Positions 8,415 to 17,605 of a stretch of 64,000 bases of DNA are shown here, piece after piece. The stretch spans positions 4,508,301 through 4,572,300 of the forward strand of contig NZ_JAPDNR010000001.1 of NCBI RefSeq assembly GCF_025989125.1, read 5' to 3'. The position numbers and the translations under genes are program-made. Source of the DNA: Chitinophaga nivalis (lineage in GTDB: Bacteria > Bacteroidota > Bacteroidia > Chitinophagales > Chitinophagaceae). The number at the start of each line of letters is the position of its first letter. Position 1 is the first letter of the stretch. The notes beneath the pieces are model-generated. The model worked only from the letters and a program-made list of their open reading frames with translations, did no database searches and was not told the DNA's origin.

Positions 8415-8990
8415 TTAACGCCGGCCCCGGATCCGGCTCAGACTTTCCTGAGAGATGCCCAGGTAGGAGGCAATATGTTTGAGCGGTACCCGGTTCACTA
8501 CGCCGGGCTGACTGGAAATCAGGGCGGCATAACGGTCTGCAGCTGTTTTGTATCGTTGCGCAATAATGTGTTGTTGCAATTTCAGTAAGGTATCGGCCAG
8601 GCATAACCGATAGAGATGTTCCATGTCAGGATGCTGGCGGCAGATGATCTCCAGGTCATGCCGGTCTATAACAAGTACCAGCGAAGGTTCCATGGTTTCG
8701 ATCTGATGCGGGCTGGGTACTTGTCCGAGGAAGCTCACAATGGCCGTAATAAAATTGTTTTCAAAGGCAAACCAGTCCGTGATATCTTTTTCATCCTGCA
8801 GAAAGTAAGCCCTTAATGCGCCTTGTACCACAAAAAATAATTTGTCGGAATGGTCTCCGCTATGTACGAGCAAATGATTTTTAGGGAGTTTCCGCAACTG
8901 GCAGCAGCTGGTCAAAGCAGCGGCTGCAGCCGCAGAAAGCGGGGCCATGGCGGAAAGATGGTGCAGGATATTTTCCTGCAGGAGTGACAT
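8415..8990 (-). CDS. Crp/Fnr family transcriptional regulator
   Basis: A 191-residue protein from the ATG at 8990 (MSLLQENILHHL); an upstream in-frame ATG at 9023 gives 202 residues. It has an N-terminal cNMP-type barrel (GDHSDKLFFVVQGALRAYF) and a C-terminal HTH ending SYLGISQESLSRIRGRR. The recognition helix has Gln where CRP and the 4801 protein have Arg (SQESLSR against SRETLSR), so its DNA target should differ. It is probably a one-component regulator of the neighbouring membrane protein gene. Confidence 0.85.
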   Translation of the reverse strand: MSLLQENILHHLSAMAPLSAAAAAALTSCCQLRKLPKNHLLVHSGDHSDKLFFVVQGALRAYFLQDEKDITDWFAFENNFITAIVSFLGQVPSPHQIETMEPSLVLVIDRHDLEIICRQHPDMEHLYRLCLADTLLKLQQHIIAQRYKTAADRYAALISSQPGVVNRVPLKHIASYLGISQESLSRIRGRR

Positions 8991-9147
8991 GTCTTTTTCT
9001 TGCGGTAATCTGCGGTAAGGCATTGGTGTAAAGCGGTCGTAATGGTAGTAATATCCTGTTGCCAGGGTCGTTTACAGCCACAAAATAAGTATTAAATGCC
9101 GGTTGTCGCAAATACAATGAAATATAACGGAAAAGTATAAACGAAAA

Positions 9148-10881
9148 TCAGGGACGAGACTTATATCCGGCCAGAATTTCCCGTGCCTGATGTTTGATGG
9201 TAGCTACCTGCTGGTCGGCTACTTTTACCTGCATCTTATTGATGATAGCGGCCCATTTTGCCGCCTGTACCGTGTCCTGGTTATGATAATAAAATAACAT
9301 GAGCTGATAACGCGGATACAATTTTCCGGGTACCAGGTAACAGGCTTTCAGATAAGCCTGTTCTGCCATGGGCGCATTTTTCAAAGTTTCGTATACCTGT
9401 CCTATATCCTGGTAAAAAAAGTAATAGCCCGATTGTTTGATGGCATATTGTAACAAAGCCAGGGCGCCGGGGTAATCTGCTGCCTGCGATAGTTTTTCTG
9501 CATAGTCAGCGAGGAAAGCCGGATGGTGTTTTAATGCGGGCCATAGGGTACTATACAGGCGTTTTACCTCACAGGCAGCAGGAGGGGTAGCTGTGTCTGC
9601 ATACTGCTGCATGATAATCTGCCATCTCAGGTAACTGTTGAACCGGAGTATGCCTGCTGTCAGGAGTATCAGGGCCAGGCTGCTCAGCGGGTAAAAATAA
9701 ATCCGGGCAGTAGAAAACGGAAAAACATAGCTGCGGTCAACGCTGCTTAAAATGGCCATTGCCATGATAAAATGTGCCATCACGGGTACAATCCGGAAGG
9801 GGTAAGAAAAACAGGCCATCACCAGAATAGCCACTATGCTGATAATGCCCGTTAGCACAGCAGGTTGGCGGTGCCGGTAGTTTTTTTGGATGATCTGCAC
9901 AATTTTTACCAGCGTCAGTATGATTAGCAGGATGGCTGCTATACCGCCTTCCAGCGCTATCTGCAGGTATTCATTGCCGGCGTTCAGGTGAAAAGCGGCC
10001 AGGTATTCCATCGCCGGATCGGAATGGGTACGAAAGTAGTTGGCCTGAAAATCATTATAACAGCTGTTGAAATTCCCAAAGCCGATGCCACTGATAAAAT
10101 GGGTGTGCAGCAACTGCAAGGTGTTTTGCAATATAAAATACCGCCCTACAGTGGAAGCCGTTTTTAATTGTAGCAACCAGTAGAAAAGGCCGCCGGCCAG
10201 CAGTGGCAGCAGTACCGGTAACAGACCATGTATGCTGCGGGTAGCTGGCTGTATCAATGGTTTGCGGCGTAGTAACCGGAAGGTGAGCAGCATAATCAGC
10301 GCCGTTACAATCCAGGCCATACGGGAAGCCATCAGGCAACATGGGATCAATATCAGCAGTATACTCGCGCTGCCGGCAAGGTAACGCCATCCGGCCCGGA
10401 AAGTAGTAGGAGAAAGGGCTATATAAAGAGATACTGGTAATACCGAAAGCAGGTAGTTGGCATAGGTGACCGGGTTCATCAGACTACCGGCTATTTTAAT
10501 CAAAGGGTCTGTATGCTTATATAACTGTAACGCCTGTCCGAGTCCGGTACATACTTCCACCGCAACGGTCATCAACAGGGTAATCCAGACCATACTGACG
10601 TTTGCTCCGGTGGCAAAAACATACCTGGCAGTAGCATACAGGGTGGATAAGAGGAATAACTGGTAAAAGTCGGCCGGTTGCAAAGGCACAGTAGCTTTAA
10701 AATACATATTGCCTCCGGTAAACAAGATCCAGCAGAGCGCCAACACATCCAGCTGGCTGAAAACAGCCTTGCGGGCGGGCGAGGGGGATGTGCGCCGGCG
10801 TTTGTAACCGGTGGAGAGCAACAAAAAAATCAATAGCAACGGATAGGCAAATTTCAGGGTCAGTAGTATGTTCATGTTCAA
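9148..10881 (-). CDS. O-antigen ligase/polymerase-like protein with C-terminal TPRs
   Basis: A 577-residue polytopic protein. About 11-12 hydrophobic segments occupy residues 5-420, with a large extracytoplasmic loop before the segment around IALEGGIAAILLIILTL, the layout of Wzy_C/WaaL-type ligases. ASRMAWIVTALIML fits the membrane helix that follows the conserved Arg region. Residues 440-577 form a soluble tail with tetratricopeptide-like helices (for example AEKLSQAADYPGALALLQYA). The family transfers or polymerises glycans on lipid carriers, or glycosylates proteins, at the periplasmic face. Its start overlaps the upstream gene by 4 bases, so translation is probably coupled. No glycosyltransferase gene lies nearby, so the substrate is open. 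Confidence 0.75.
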   Translation of the reverse strand: MNMNILLTLKFAYPLLLIFLLLSTGYKRRRTSPSPARKAVFSQLDVLALCWILFTGGNMYFKATVPLQPADFYQLFLLSTLYATARYVFATGANVSMVWITLLMTVAVEVCTGLGQALQLYKHTDPLIKIAGSLMNPVTYANYLLSVLPVSLYIALSPTTFRAGWRYLAGSASILLILIPCCLMASRMAWIVTALIMLLTFRLLRRKPLIQPATRSIHGLLPVLLPLLAGGLFYWLLQLKTASTVGRYFILQNTLQLLHTHFISGIGFGNFNSCYNDFQANYFRTHSDPAMEYLAAFHLNAGNEYLQIALEGGIAAILLIILTLVKIVQIIQKNYRHRQPAVLTGIISIVAILVMACFSYPFRIVPVMAHFIMAMAILSSVDRSYVFPFSTARIYFYPLSSLALILLTAGILRFNSYLRWQIIMQQYADTATPPAACEVKRLYSTLWPALKHHPAFLADYAEKLSQAADYPGALALLQYAIKQSGYYFFYQDIGQVYETLKNAPMAEQAYLKACYLVPGKLYPRYQLMLFYYHNQDTVQAAKWAAIINKMQVKVADQQVATIKHQAREILAGYKSRP

Positions 10882-11540
10882 CGGTTAACAGCAGGTACAG
10901 AGAAAGGACGCGGCGCAGCAGCGACGGGAATATTTTCCAGCGCAATAAGCCGTGGGGTTGTTTTTTCGGCAATATAATCCTTCAGCGAAGGATATTCATA
11001 CAGGTATAAAGTAGCAATAAGATGATCAGCCGGAATATGTTGGTAACGGGCCAGTATGCTTTGCCCCATGGATTTTATCAGGGTATTCAGATACCGGATA
11101 TATAGGGATTGACAGGTATTTTCCTGTTGAAGCGCGGGGAGTTTATCCTGAAAACAACCCATCAGGGCTACATAACGGATCATACTTTCTGCATTTTTAA
11201 ACGGAGGAAAATAAGTGTCATACAGGGGCTGCCGGTTTTTATCTTTTAACACAAAATGCACCACATAGCCACTGGCCACATTCGGTGCAAAGTAACCATA
11301 TCCGGCATCGATGCCGGATACGCTGATATATTGCAGTATCCCCGGCGTAGTTGTCAGCACATGACAATACCGGGCTACTGTCAGCAGCGGTTCTTTTCCC
11401 TTTGGATGATGATAAAGCGTAGTATAGCCGCGGATAGTACTGGAAATACTCACCAGCAGGATGAGCAGGAAATGAAAGGAGAGCAGTGCCAGCGAAATCT
11501 TACGGCGACACTTTTTAAACAGGGTAACGGGTAATGGCAT
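10878..11540 (-). CDS. Uncharacterised membrane-anchored protein between HTTM and ligase genes
   Basis: A 220-residue protein with one N-terminal hydrophobic segment (about 15-35) after a basic stretch (KKCRRK), then a soluble, presumably extracytoplasmic domain. I do not recognise a family with confidence. The segment around YGYFAPNVASGYVVHFVL resembles the 'FAPNP'-type pattern of DUF5819-like proteins, which are frequently encoded next to HTTM proteins, and an HTTM gene is the immediate neighbour. It ends in a proline/alanine-rich tail. It overlaps the ligase-like gene by 4 bases and follows the HTTM gene by 14 bases, so the three form one operon. Confidence 0.6.
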   Translation of the reverse strand: MPLPVTLFKKCRRKISLALLSFHFLLILLVSISSTIRGYTTLYHHPKGKEPLLTVARYCHVLTTTPGILQYISVSGIDAGYGYFAPNVASGYVVHFVLKDKNRQPLYDTYFPPFKNAESMIRYVALMGCFQDKLPALQQENTCQSLYIRYLNTLIKSMGQSILARYQHIPADHLIATLYLYEYPSLKDYIAEKTTPRLIALENIPVAAAPRPFSVPAVNR

Positions 11541-11554
11541 ATAACAACATTTAA

Positions 11555-12451
11555 TCAGGTAGCATACACGGTACCAGGTTTCCGTAGGTGCATGAATGCT
11601 GCCAGGTTTAACAATATCATCAGCGTAGAAAAGAAATACAGGCTAAGGGTAATCATAATGCCTGTATGCATTGTCAACACTAAGCCCAGCCAGGTTTTCC
11701 GGTAAGCCTGTTTCCAGATGAAAACAGGGTAAAGGATTTCTGTCAGTATGGTCATCCATCCGATCAGCACCGGAATAACAGGGTAGGTGGCCATGAAACT
11801 ATAATCCGGGTTAAAGGAAGGATACAGAAAAGGCAGATGAATGGCTTTCCAGATGGCTTCTCCGTTCCACCAGTTAAACCCGATCAGTTTTTCCAGTCCC
11901 GAAAAGAAGTACACGATACAGATATGTAGCTGTAATATCTTCCGGTAAAAGGAGGGGTTTACCCAGGCTGTTCGCGGGAACAGCAAACGATCGAGCGATA
12001 ATTGTTGCCCTACGGGAAAGAGGCAGCAATAGAGCAGGGCGATACTCGTAAAAGTATCTGCACCGTAGCTATAGAGATGCGCGCCATTCACCAGTATGGC
12101 ATGTAATAGCAATAGCTGAATCGCGCTGATCCTGCTCAGGAAGCCCACCAGCAGGCAAATACCCAGCAGCGTATAATATGCACGGATAGTCAGCAGAGCG
12201 GTGTCGTTGCTCATGGGGATGAGCTGCTGCAGCAACGTGGTGATATTACTGATAGTAGGAATCGTCGGTTTTTTAAACAGGTCACTCAGGTCAGCAGGTA
12301 TCATTCCGTTGTTGCCATATATGAATGGAAAGTCTGCACGGATAGCCCAGAAATGAATCAACAGGAATAAACTGCAGGCAATCCGGTAAAAAGGCAGGAA
12401 GAGGTCATCCTCTTCTCTCCTGAGAAAAAGAAATCTATAGATAGTGGCCAT
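11555..12451 (-). CDS. HTTM (vitamin K-dependent gamma-carboxylase-like) membrane protein
   Basis: A 298-residue polytopic protein with about seven hydrophobic helices. Features of HTTM/VKG-carboxylase-like membrane domains are the early FYRIACSLFLLIHFW helix, the GADTFTSIALLYCCLFPVGQQLSLDR block and the QLHICIVYFFSGLEKL...WWNGEAIW block. The C-terminal lumenal domain of true gamma-carboxylases is missing, as in most bacterial relatives. Its biochemical role is unknown. It is the first gene of the operon with the two genes downstream. Confidence 0.75.
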   Translation of the reverse strand: MATIYRFLFLRREEDDLFLPFYRIACSLFLLIHFWAIRADFPFIYGNNGMIPADLSDLFKKPTIPTISNITTLLQQLIPMSNDTALLTIRAYYTLLGICLLVGFLSRISAIQLLLLHAILVNGAHLYSYGADTFTSIALLYCCLFPVGQQLSLDRLLFPRTAWVNPSFYRKILQLHICIVYFFSGLEKLIGFNWWNGEAIWKAIHLPFLYPSFNPDYSFMATYPVIPVLIGWMTILTEILYPVFIWKQAYRKTWLGLVLTMHTGIMITLSLYFFSTLMILLNLAAFMHLRKPGTVYAT

Positions 12452-12815
12452 GGTGGGTTTTAACAGGCGTAAAGTCAGATAATGGCAATGGCAATAAGTT
12501 GCTATTAACCGTTAATGAATTGATTTATAGCGATGATGATAGCTTGTTCACTCATATTTTGTCAATACTTTGTTAGCTTTTTTATTTCATTGGCTGTCGT
12601 ATTTTTTTTGACAGCATTGGTTGCACGTACAATGTTTCCCGTTTAAGTTGAATCAGGTTATGATGGCGCCAGGCTAATAGCAGATAACAGATCTTCTTTA
12701 TGTAAAAATAGGATAGGGAGCTGTTGCCGGTTTACAGTTTTCCGGTGCCCAAACAATGCGGCCCGGTAAGCAGTGGCGTTACCGGGCCGGCATTATCGGG
12801 ATGAGTCATCCCTGT
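12452..12815. other. Intergenic region between chitinase and HTTM operon
   Basis: No gene is visible in these 364 bases. The stretch next to 12451 is AT-rich and probably holds the promoter of the HTTM operon. The stretch next to 12816 holds the chitinase terminator. Confidence 0.5.
12757..12792 (-). terminator. Terminator of the chitinase gene
   Basis: GGCCCGGTAA (12760-12769) pairs with TTACCGGGCC (12779-12788); the stem extends by TGC/GCA with a bulge. On the minus strand it is followed by a T-rich ATTGTTTGG. Confidence 0.6.
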
Positions 12816-14882
12816 TTATTGCTGCCGTACAATCATAGTAGAGAGCGGCTTGCGGGAATATTCACTGGTGATCTGTAATACCCAGGTACCACTTGGTACA
12901 CGGCTTACATCCAGTTGTATGAGGTTGTCGCCTTTGGTTTCGGCTACCACATTTTTCTGTACAATCGGGTGCAGGGTACTGATATGTAACAGTCGTACAA
13001 TCAGTTTTTCTCCTGCAGCCGCTTTTACGGTTACATTCAGGGTGTTGCCGGCTACGGGGTTAGGGTAAATGAACAAACGGTTGCCGGTTGCCTGTGGTGC
13101 TTCGTTGCTGATAGCAGCAGCGGGTGTTGTACCACAGTCACGTACAAACGTCCAGGGTTTACCGTCGCCGCTGTTGGTGTCAGGTTGATTATTCTGTGTC
13201 CACCATTTGGCTTTGTAAATTTTGTTTTTAAATACGGCTTGTTCGTTGGTGCTGTAAGCTTTGGTAGAAAGCCATGCGGCAATGCCACCACAGCCGGAAT
13301 CCGGCCGCGGACCATTGGTACAGGCGCCCAGCAATTCCCAGATATCGCTGCTGCCAGGAACAGCAGTACTACCTGCCCACCATTTGTTGCGATAGATGTT
13401 ATTGTTATACAGGACAACATTACCGGCTGCGGTATAGTCTTTATTGGCTTGCCATGCCGGCAGGTTTTTACATCCTTCAAAGGTTACATTGTTCCATACG
13501 GCAAAGGTCAGGCTGGTACGCAGGGTATCGCCTTTGGTCCGTGACGCAGTGGCGGTAGCCACGTACTGCTGATAGGCAGGAGGCGTCCACTGGGCAGTAG
13601 AGTCGTTGAACCGTTGTCCGTTGATGGTCAGATACAGGCTGGTGATTTCCCGGCGTGGATCATTTTTGGTAACGGTAAAGGTTACCGGTGTTAAAGAGGT
13701 AGTAGTAATCAATCCATTGACTGGCTGTGTGAAAGAGATGGCAGTAATACTGCTGCACTCTCCGTTGTCAATTGTAAAGCGGCCCATGTTGGCGCAGCCG
13801 CAATTGCCGGCATTGTTACCGCCATTCAGTTCCAGGCTCACCTGTTTGATGGTGGCATAACGCTGATAGTGGGCGATGCGGTTCAGTACTTTGGTGTTTT
13901 CAGAAGCGCCACCACATTCCAGACCACCGTTGATGATGTTAACGGTAGCGCCGAAGCCGGGTTTCAGGCCGGCAGCTGTTTCAGCGGCGGTAGGCGTCCA
14001 TTTGCCAGGTACCATTACATCATGGCAGGATGGTTTGGGATACTGTGGGGTCATCCAGAACCAGATGGCCGTTTCAAAGGCGATGGCGCCATCCTGAATT
14101 ACTTTTTCAGGTGCTGCCAGCAGGATGTTTTTGTCGCCGTACAGGAATTCGCTGGCTTGTCCGTAGTTGTAGTTGTAGCTCAGCTGAATAGGGCCACGAC
14201 CATGATAGGATTTGCCGGGAGCAGGCGGATAAAGGGTACTGGTTTCATCGCGATACCCGATGTTGCTGGTACCTTCATAGCCTTGTTCCTCACGGAAATA
14301 AAGACCCCAGGCATATTGTCCGCCTGGTGCGGTAGGCCAGCCACCGGTAGTTTCCTGGGAGATGTTGGCCAGGAAGGCAACCAGTTCCCGTTTGCGGGCA
14401 ATAAGATCACCTTCATTCACGAAGGTGCCGTAGTCCAGCGTTTCAGTTACAATGGCGCGATTGCTCCAGGTAGATTCGTTGAAGCCTGCATCATTGCGGA
14501 TAACCACCTGGGCGCCGGTGGTTTTGTCGATACGGGTAACCCGGTAATAGTTGGTGCCACAGCGTCTTTCCAGTATGGCTTTAATGTTGGACATCCGGCG
14601 TACGGCTTCCACAAAATTTGCCTGGGAATAAAAATCCTTGGCAGCAGTGGTAGGCAGGGTACCTGCACCGGTACGGTCGTCCGGATTAAACCTGTGTGGA
14701 AAAATCGCATCCCATTCGGCAGCGGTGATAAGGCTGTCTGCTCCCTGGCCGCGGTAGGCATGCGCGGAAATAAGGTGTGCTGTCGACTTGTTACCGGCAT
14801 AGGCACTGACGGCAGGAAGCAATGGGGAAATGAGTAGGCACAGAATGAGGGCTACGTTCAGATAACGTGTTTGGATCTTCAT
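12816..14882 (-). CDS. Secreted GH19 chitinase with two CBM5/12 domains and T9SS sorting domain
   Basis: A 688-residue modular enzyme. A signal peptide (1-28, ending SAYA) precedes a GH19 catalytic domain (about 85-345). Glu177 (ISQETTGGW) and Glu199 (FREEQG) are 22 residues apart, as in plant GH19 enzymes (Glu67/Glu89 of barley chitinase). Plant-like blocks GRGPIQLSYNYNYG (228-241), TAIWFWMTPQ (271-280) and NIINGGLECGG (315-325) are present. A linker or Ig-like region covers 378-465. Two chitin-binding type 3 modules cover about 471-521 and 531-583, each with a paired-Trp KWW motif. A Por/type A sorting domain covers about 600-688 (IYPNPVAGNTLNVTV). The enzyme should be exported by the type IX system and cleave chitin outside the cell. 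Confidence 0.93.
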   Translation of the reverse strand: MKIQTRYLNVALILCLLISPLLPAVSAYAGNKSTAHLISAHAYRGQGADSLITAAEWDAIFPHRFNPDDRTGAGTLPTTAAKDFYSQANFVEAVRRMSNIKAILERRCGTNYYRVTRIDKTTGAQVVIRNDAGFNESTWSNRAIVTETLDYGTFVNEGDLIARKRELVAFLANISQETTGGWPTAPGGQYAWGLYFREEQGYEGTSNIGYRDETSTLYPPAPGKSYHGRGPIQLSYNYNYGQASEFLYGDKNILLAAPEKVIQDGAIAFETAIWFWMTPQYPKPSCHDVMVPGKWTPTAAETAAGLKPGFGATVNIINGGLECGGASENTKVLNRIAHYQRYATIKQVSLELNGGNNAGNCGCANMGRFTIDNGECSSITAISFTQPVNGLITTTSLTPVTFTVTKNDPRREITSLYLTINGQRFNDSTAQWTPPAYQQYVATATASRTKGDTLRTSLTFAVWNNVTFEGCKNLPAWQANKDYTAAGNVVLYNNNIYRNKWWAGSTAVPGSSDIWELLGACTNGPRPDSGCGGIAAWLSTKAYSTNEQAVFKNKIYKAKWWTQNNQPDTNSGDGKPWTFVRDCGTTPAAAISNEAPQATGNRLFIYPNPVAGNTLNVTVKAAAGEKLIVRLLHISTLHPIVQKNVVAETKGDNLIQLDVSRVPSGTWVLQITSEYSRKPLSTMIVRQQ

Positions 14883-15016
14883 AACATGTTGGGTTTTTTA
14901 TGATGAGTAAAAAAGCAACGGCCAAAGTACAATATGTCATTGCAGCATATCCTCAGTCTTTATTTTATTTGAAGCACTATATGACTGCAGTGGGGCAACA
15001 GAATGCCGTAAAAATA

Positions 15017-15059
15017 AGGAGAGGATTTATGCACGCATCAGCGGCATAAATCCTCTCCT
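15017..15059 (-). terminator. Terminator of the 15.1-15.6 kb lipoprotein gene
   Basis: A perfect 16-bp stem (15017-15032 with 15044-15059) with an 11-nt loop; on the minus strand it is followed by TTATTTTTAC. Confidence 0.8.
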
Positions 15060-15085
15060 GGTATGGGTACAGACAATAGCGGAAA

Positions 15086-15634
15086 CTACTGCCTGGTGTA
15101 TACGAGTCTCGCTATAATATTATTGGCAGGTACGCCGGGTGTAATAACCGGTAAGGTAAGGGTAGTCTGTTTGGTATAAATCCGGTTGCCGTAAAATACA
15201 TCGATGTCGAAAGTACCTTTTATCACCGTATTGGAGCTGTCTTTGATAATCAATTGATTGCTGGCTGACCGGTATTCCCAAAAGCCACCTACGGTATCAA
15301 CAGTGAGCTTGATGTCAGGTTTGGGAGTGGTAACCGGAGTCGTACCGACAGGAAACCAGCGGTCTATAATGGGATAGACACCACCACCTCCTTGCACATA
15401 GCCGTTTACGATAGTATACTGGCAGGTGTGATCACTATGAAAGGTATATACGTGTGCGTCTTTGGTAGCGGGAGCATTCTCCCGTACTTCTAACCAGACA
15501 TTGTCATTTTTGAGTTGCACGGCTGCACGCCAGGTACCTACAAATGCCTCGTCGGCCGCGGCCTCATTTTTATCTTTCTTACAGGAAAACAGCAGCAACA
15601 CCGCTACAACAGATAACAGGGATCTTAGTGACAT
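15086..15634 (-). CDS. Hypothetical lipoprotein, lipocalin-like
   Basis: A 182-residue protein with a lipoprotein signal (hydrophobic 4-16, lipobox LLLFSC with Cys18) followed by a KKDKNE stretch common in Bacteroidota surface lipoproteins. The mature part starts with FVGTWRAAVQL and is rich in beta-strand-forming residues. The 'GTW' start resembles Bacteroidota lipocalin-like domains, which is the only similarity I can offer. It is transcribed alone, upstream of the chitinase, and has its own terminator. Confidence 0.7.
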   Translation of the reverse strand: MSLRSLLSVVAVLLLFSCKKDKNEAAADEAFVGTWRAAVQLKNDNVWLEVRENAPATKDAHVYTFHSDHTCQYTIVNGYVQGGGGVYPIIDRWFPVGTTPVTTPKPDIKLTVDTVGGFWEYRSASNQLIIKDSSNTVIKGTFDIDVFYGNRIYTKQTTLTLPVITPGVPANNIIARLVYTRQ

Positions 15635-15754
15635 AATTCAGAATATAAATTGATTGTTAGAAACGAATCTGTCGTGCAATATAAAAATATTTGTCAGCAA
15701 ATGCGGCCGATAAAATAAGCTTGAAAAGAAAAATAAGATCCCTGTAAACCGCTA

Positions 15755-16672
15755 TCAGACTGGATATGGGAGGTCTGCCGGGAGCGGGCTGGTAAGAATA
15801 TCGGAGAGCAGGTCTGTATGTACCGGCGTCCAATCCAGCTCCTGCCGGGCTTTTTCGCTGCTTACCAGGATATTGGATCCCAGTCCGAAATGCGCTTTCG
15901 CAGGTCCCCATAGGTCGATGGCCGTTGCAAGCGGAATACTGGTAGTCACGCCACCAAATCCAAGCCGGGTGCTGATGGCCGTGGCCATCTCGCGGAAAGG
16001 CGTTTGCCCGTTGGCTGCAAAGTAGTAGGAGCCAGGTACGGCTTTGTCGATGGCCAGCAGATATAGTTGTGTCAGGTCATCAATATGTACATGGGAACTA
16101 ACGTGTAACCCGGCGCCTACGTATATGCCTTGCCGGTAGTTGACGGCTGCCCGCATCAGCGCAGGTATCTGGTCGCTGTCGGGTTTTAATCCGGTTCCCG
16201 GGCCATACACCATCGCCGGGCAGATCACCACCGTGTTGGCCCGTCGCAGGATTTCCCGGTCAATGGCAGCCCTGCCGGCCCTTTCCAGTAAAGGGTGTGT
16301 CGGGAAGGAATCGTGTATCTGTGTGCCGGTGTAGGCGCCAGCCGCTTTATCGCCGATAATACCGGCGCCGGAGGTATGAATAAATAAGGTGTCGGTGCCC
16401 TGCAGCGCATCCAGTATAGCGGTGGCGGCAAAGGCATCGTCGGCGTCGGTGAGGTTGATCACTATATCCTGATCCCGGAAGTTGTCCTGTAAAAATATTG
16501 GATCATAGAGGGAGCCATGAACGGCGCGTATACCCAATGCCGTTATCCGGGCTACATCGGCTGCTTTCCTGACCAGACCGGTCACCTGATAACCTGCGGC
16601 GGCGAGTCGTACGCCTACGGAACCACCAATATAACCGGTGATGCCCATGATAAATATCCGTTTTGTTTGCAT
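15755..16672 (-). CDS. NAD-dependent epimerase/dehydratase (extended SDR) family protein
   Basis: From the ATG at 16672 the product is 305 residues and begins MQTKRIFIMGITGYIGGSVG, giving a canonical Gly10-xx-Gly13-xx-Gly16 nucleotide motif near the N-terminus. The longer frame from 16750 would put 26 atypical residues before it. An extended-SDR catalytic region is visible, but the usual Tyr-x3-Lys is replaced by a VVICPAMVYGPGTG region typical of atypical NmrA/epimerase-like members. It probably acts as a cytosolic NAD(P)-dependent oxidoreductase or sensor. The AraC-type gene 78 bases upstream on the same strand is its likely regulator. Confidence 0.75.
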   Translation of the reverse strand: MQTKRIFIMGITGYIGGSVGVRLAAAGYQVTGLVRKAADVARITALGIRAVHGSLYDPIFLQDNFRDQDIVINLTDADDAFAATAILDALQGTDTLFIHTSGAGIIGDKAAGAYTGTQIHDSFPTHPLLERAGRAAIDREILRRANTVVICPAMVYGPGTGLKPDSDQIPALMRAAVNYRQGIYVGAGLHVSSHVHIDDLTQLYLLAIDKAVPGSYYFAANGQTPFREMATAISTRLGFGGVTTSIPLATAIDLWGPAKAHFGLGSNILVSSEKARQELDWTPVHTDLLSDILTSPLPADLPYPV

Positions 16673-16750
16673 AGTGAAGTAATTGATACCTGCAAAGCTA
16701 GGGGCCGGCGGCTGGCTGTGGTAGTACAGAAATGAGGAAAACCAGGACAT

Positions 16751-17605
16751 TTATGATGCCGGGGCAACGAGGTTTCTTTTAATATCCCGGGGGAAGATAC
16801 CCTTGTATTTTTTAAAGATCCGGTTCAGGTGACTGGTATCCGTAAACTGCAATTCGGCCGCAATTTCTGTGAGCGACAGCGGTGTGTATTTTAACCGGGA
16901 TTCTGCCAGTTTAAGTTTGTAATGGAGGATATACTGTTTCAGGGTAGTACCATACTTGTTTTTGAAATAGGCGCTGAAATAGGCCGGGGAAATGGCAAAT
17001 GCCGCGGCAATACTGGCCAGCGATAATTTGTCCGGATTGAAAATGTGGTAGTTGATATAGTTGAGGATGTCTTTTTCTTTGTGGTTGCCGCCACCGGCAG
17101 GTAAAGACCGTTGCAGGATGTTGCGTGCCACCATATTGAGCAGGATAAATAAGGAGGCGCTCAGGTTCAGATCTGCACAGGGTTGTCTGGATTCATTCTC
17201 CCCGATAATCAGCTGCATCAGCGGAATGATCATCTCCTGGTCTGCCGTACTAACCAATAGGTTGGCCGCTTGTTCATGGTTGCTGAACAGGATATATTCG
17301 ATTCGCCGGAACCAATCCTGGAAAGAAATACCTTGCTGCGGTACCTGGCTGTTGAAGAGAATACGCTGAAACCGGATGAAATGGAGAACGGTATGTTCCT
17401 GTAATTCAATACTGGTGTATTCATTCGGGAGATGCAGGAACAGATAATTTTGCTGAAAGTAGATCCGGTGCCCGCCCACTATCCTGAAGCCGCTGCCGGA
17501 GGCAACATAGGCCAGTTCAAAGTAGGAGTTGGATTGTGGCGGGCAATCGATGTGATCTGTACGTAATGTAACTATCTCCAGTGGTTGAAATATATTCCTT
17601 GGCAT
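16751..17605 (-). CDS. AraC family transcriptional regulator
   Basis: A 284-residue protein: an N-terminal cupin-like sensing region (about 10-110) and a C-terminal AraC-type double HTH (about 180-280). The two HTH blocks are LASIAAAFAISPAYFSAYFK and LTEIAAELQFTDTSHLNRIFKK, followed by the family's KYKGIFPRDIK ending. The N-terminal region suggests a small-molecule sensor. Its neighbour downstream is the epimerase-like gene. Confidence 0.88.
   Translation of the reverse strand: MPRNIFQPLEIVTLRTDHIDCPPQSNSYFELAYVASGSGFRIVGGHRIYFQQNYLFLHLPNEYTSIELQEHTVLHFIRFQRILFNSQVPQQGISFQDWFRRIEYILFSNHEQAANLLVSTADQEMIIPLMQLIIGENESRQPCADLNLSASLFILLNMVARNILQRSLPAGGGNHKEKDILNYINYHIFNPDKLSLASIAAAFAISPAYFSAYFKNKYGTTLKQYILHYKLKLAESRLKYTPLSLTEIAAELQFTDTSHLNRIFKKYKGIFPRDIKRNLVAPAS

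Noticed and set aside
13869..14837. A 322-codon open frame on the + strand opposite the chitinase gene
   Set aside because: It lies wholly antisense to the GH19 catalytic domain, whose motifs are unmistakable, and its translation has no recognisable domain.
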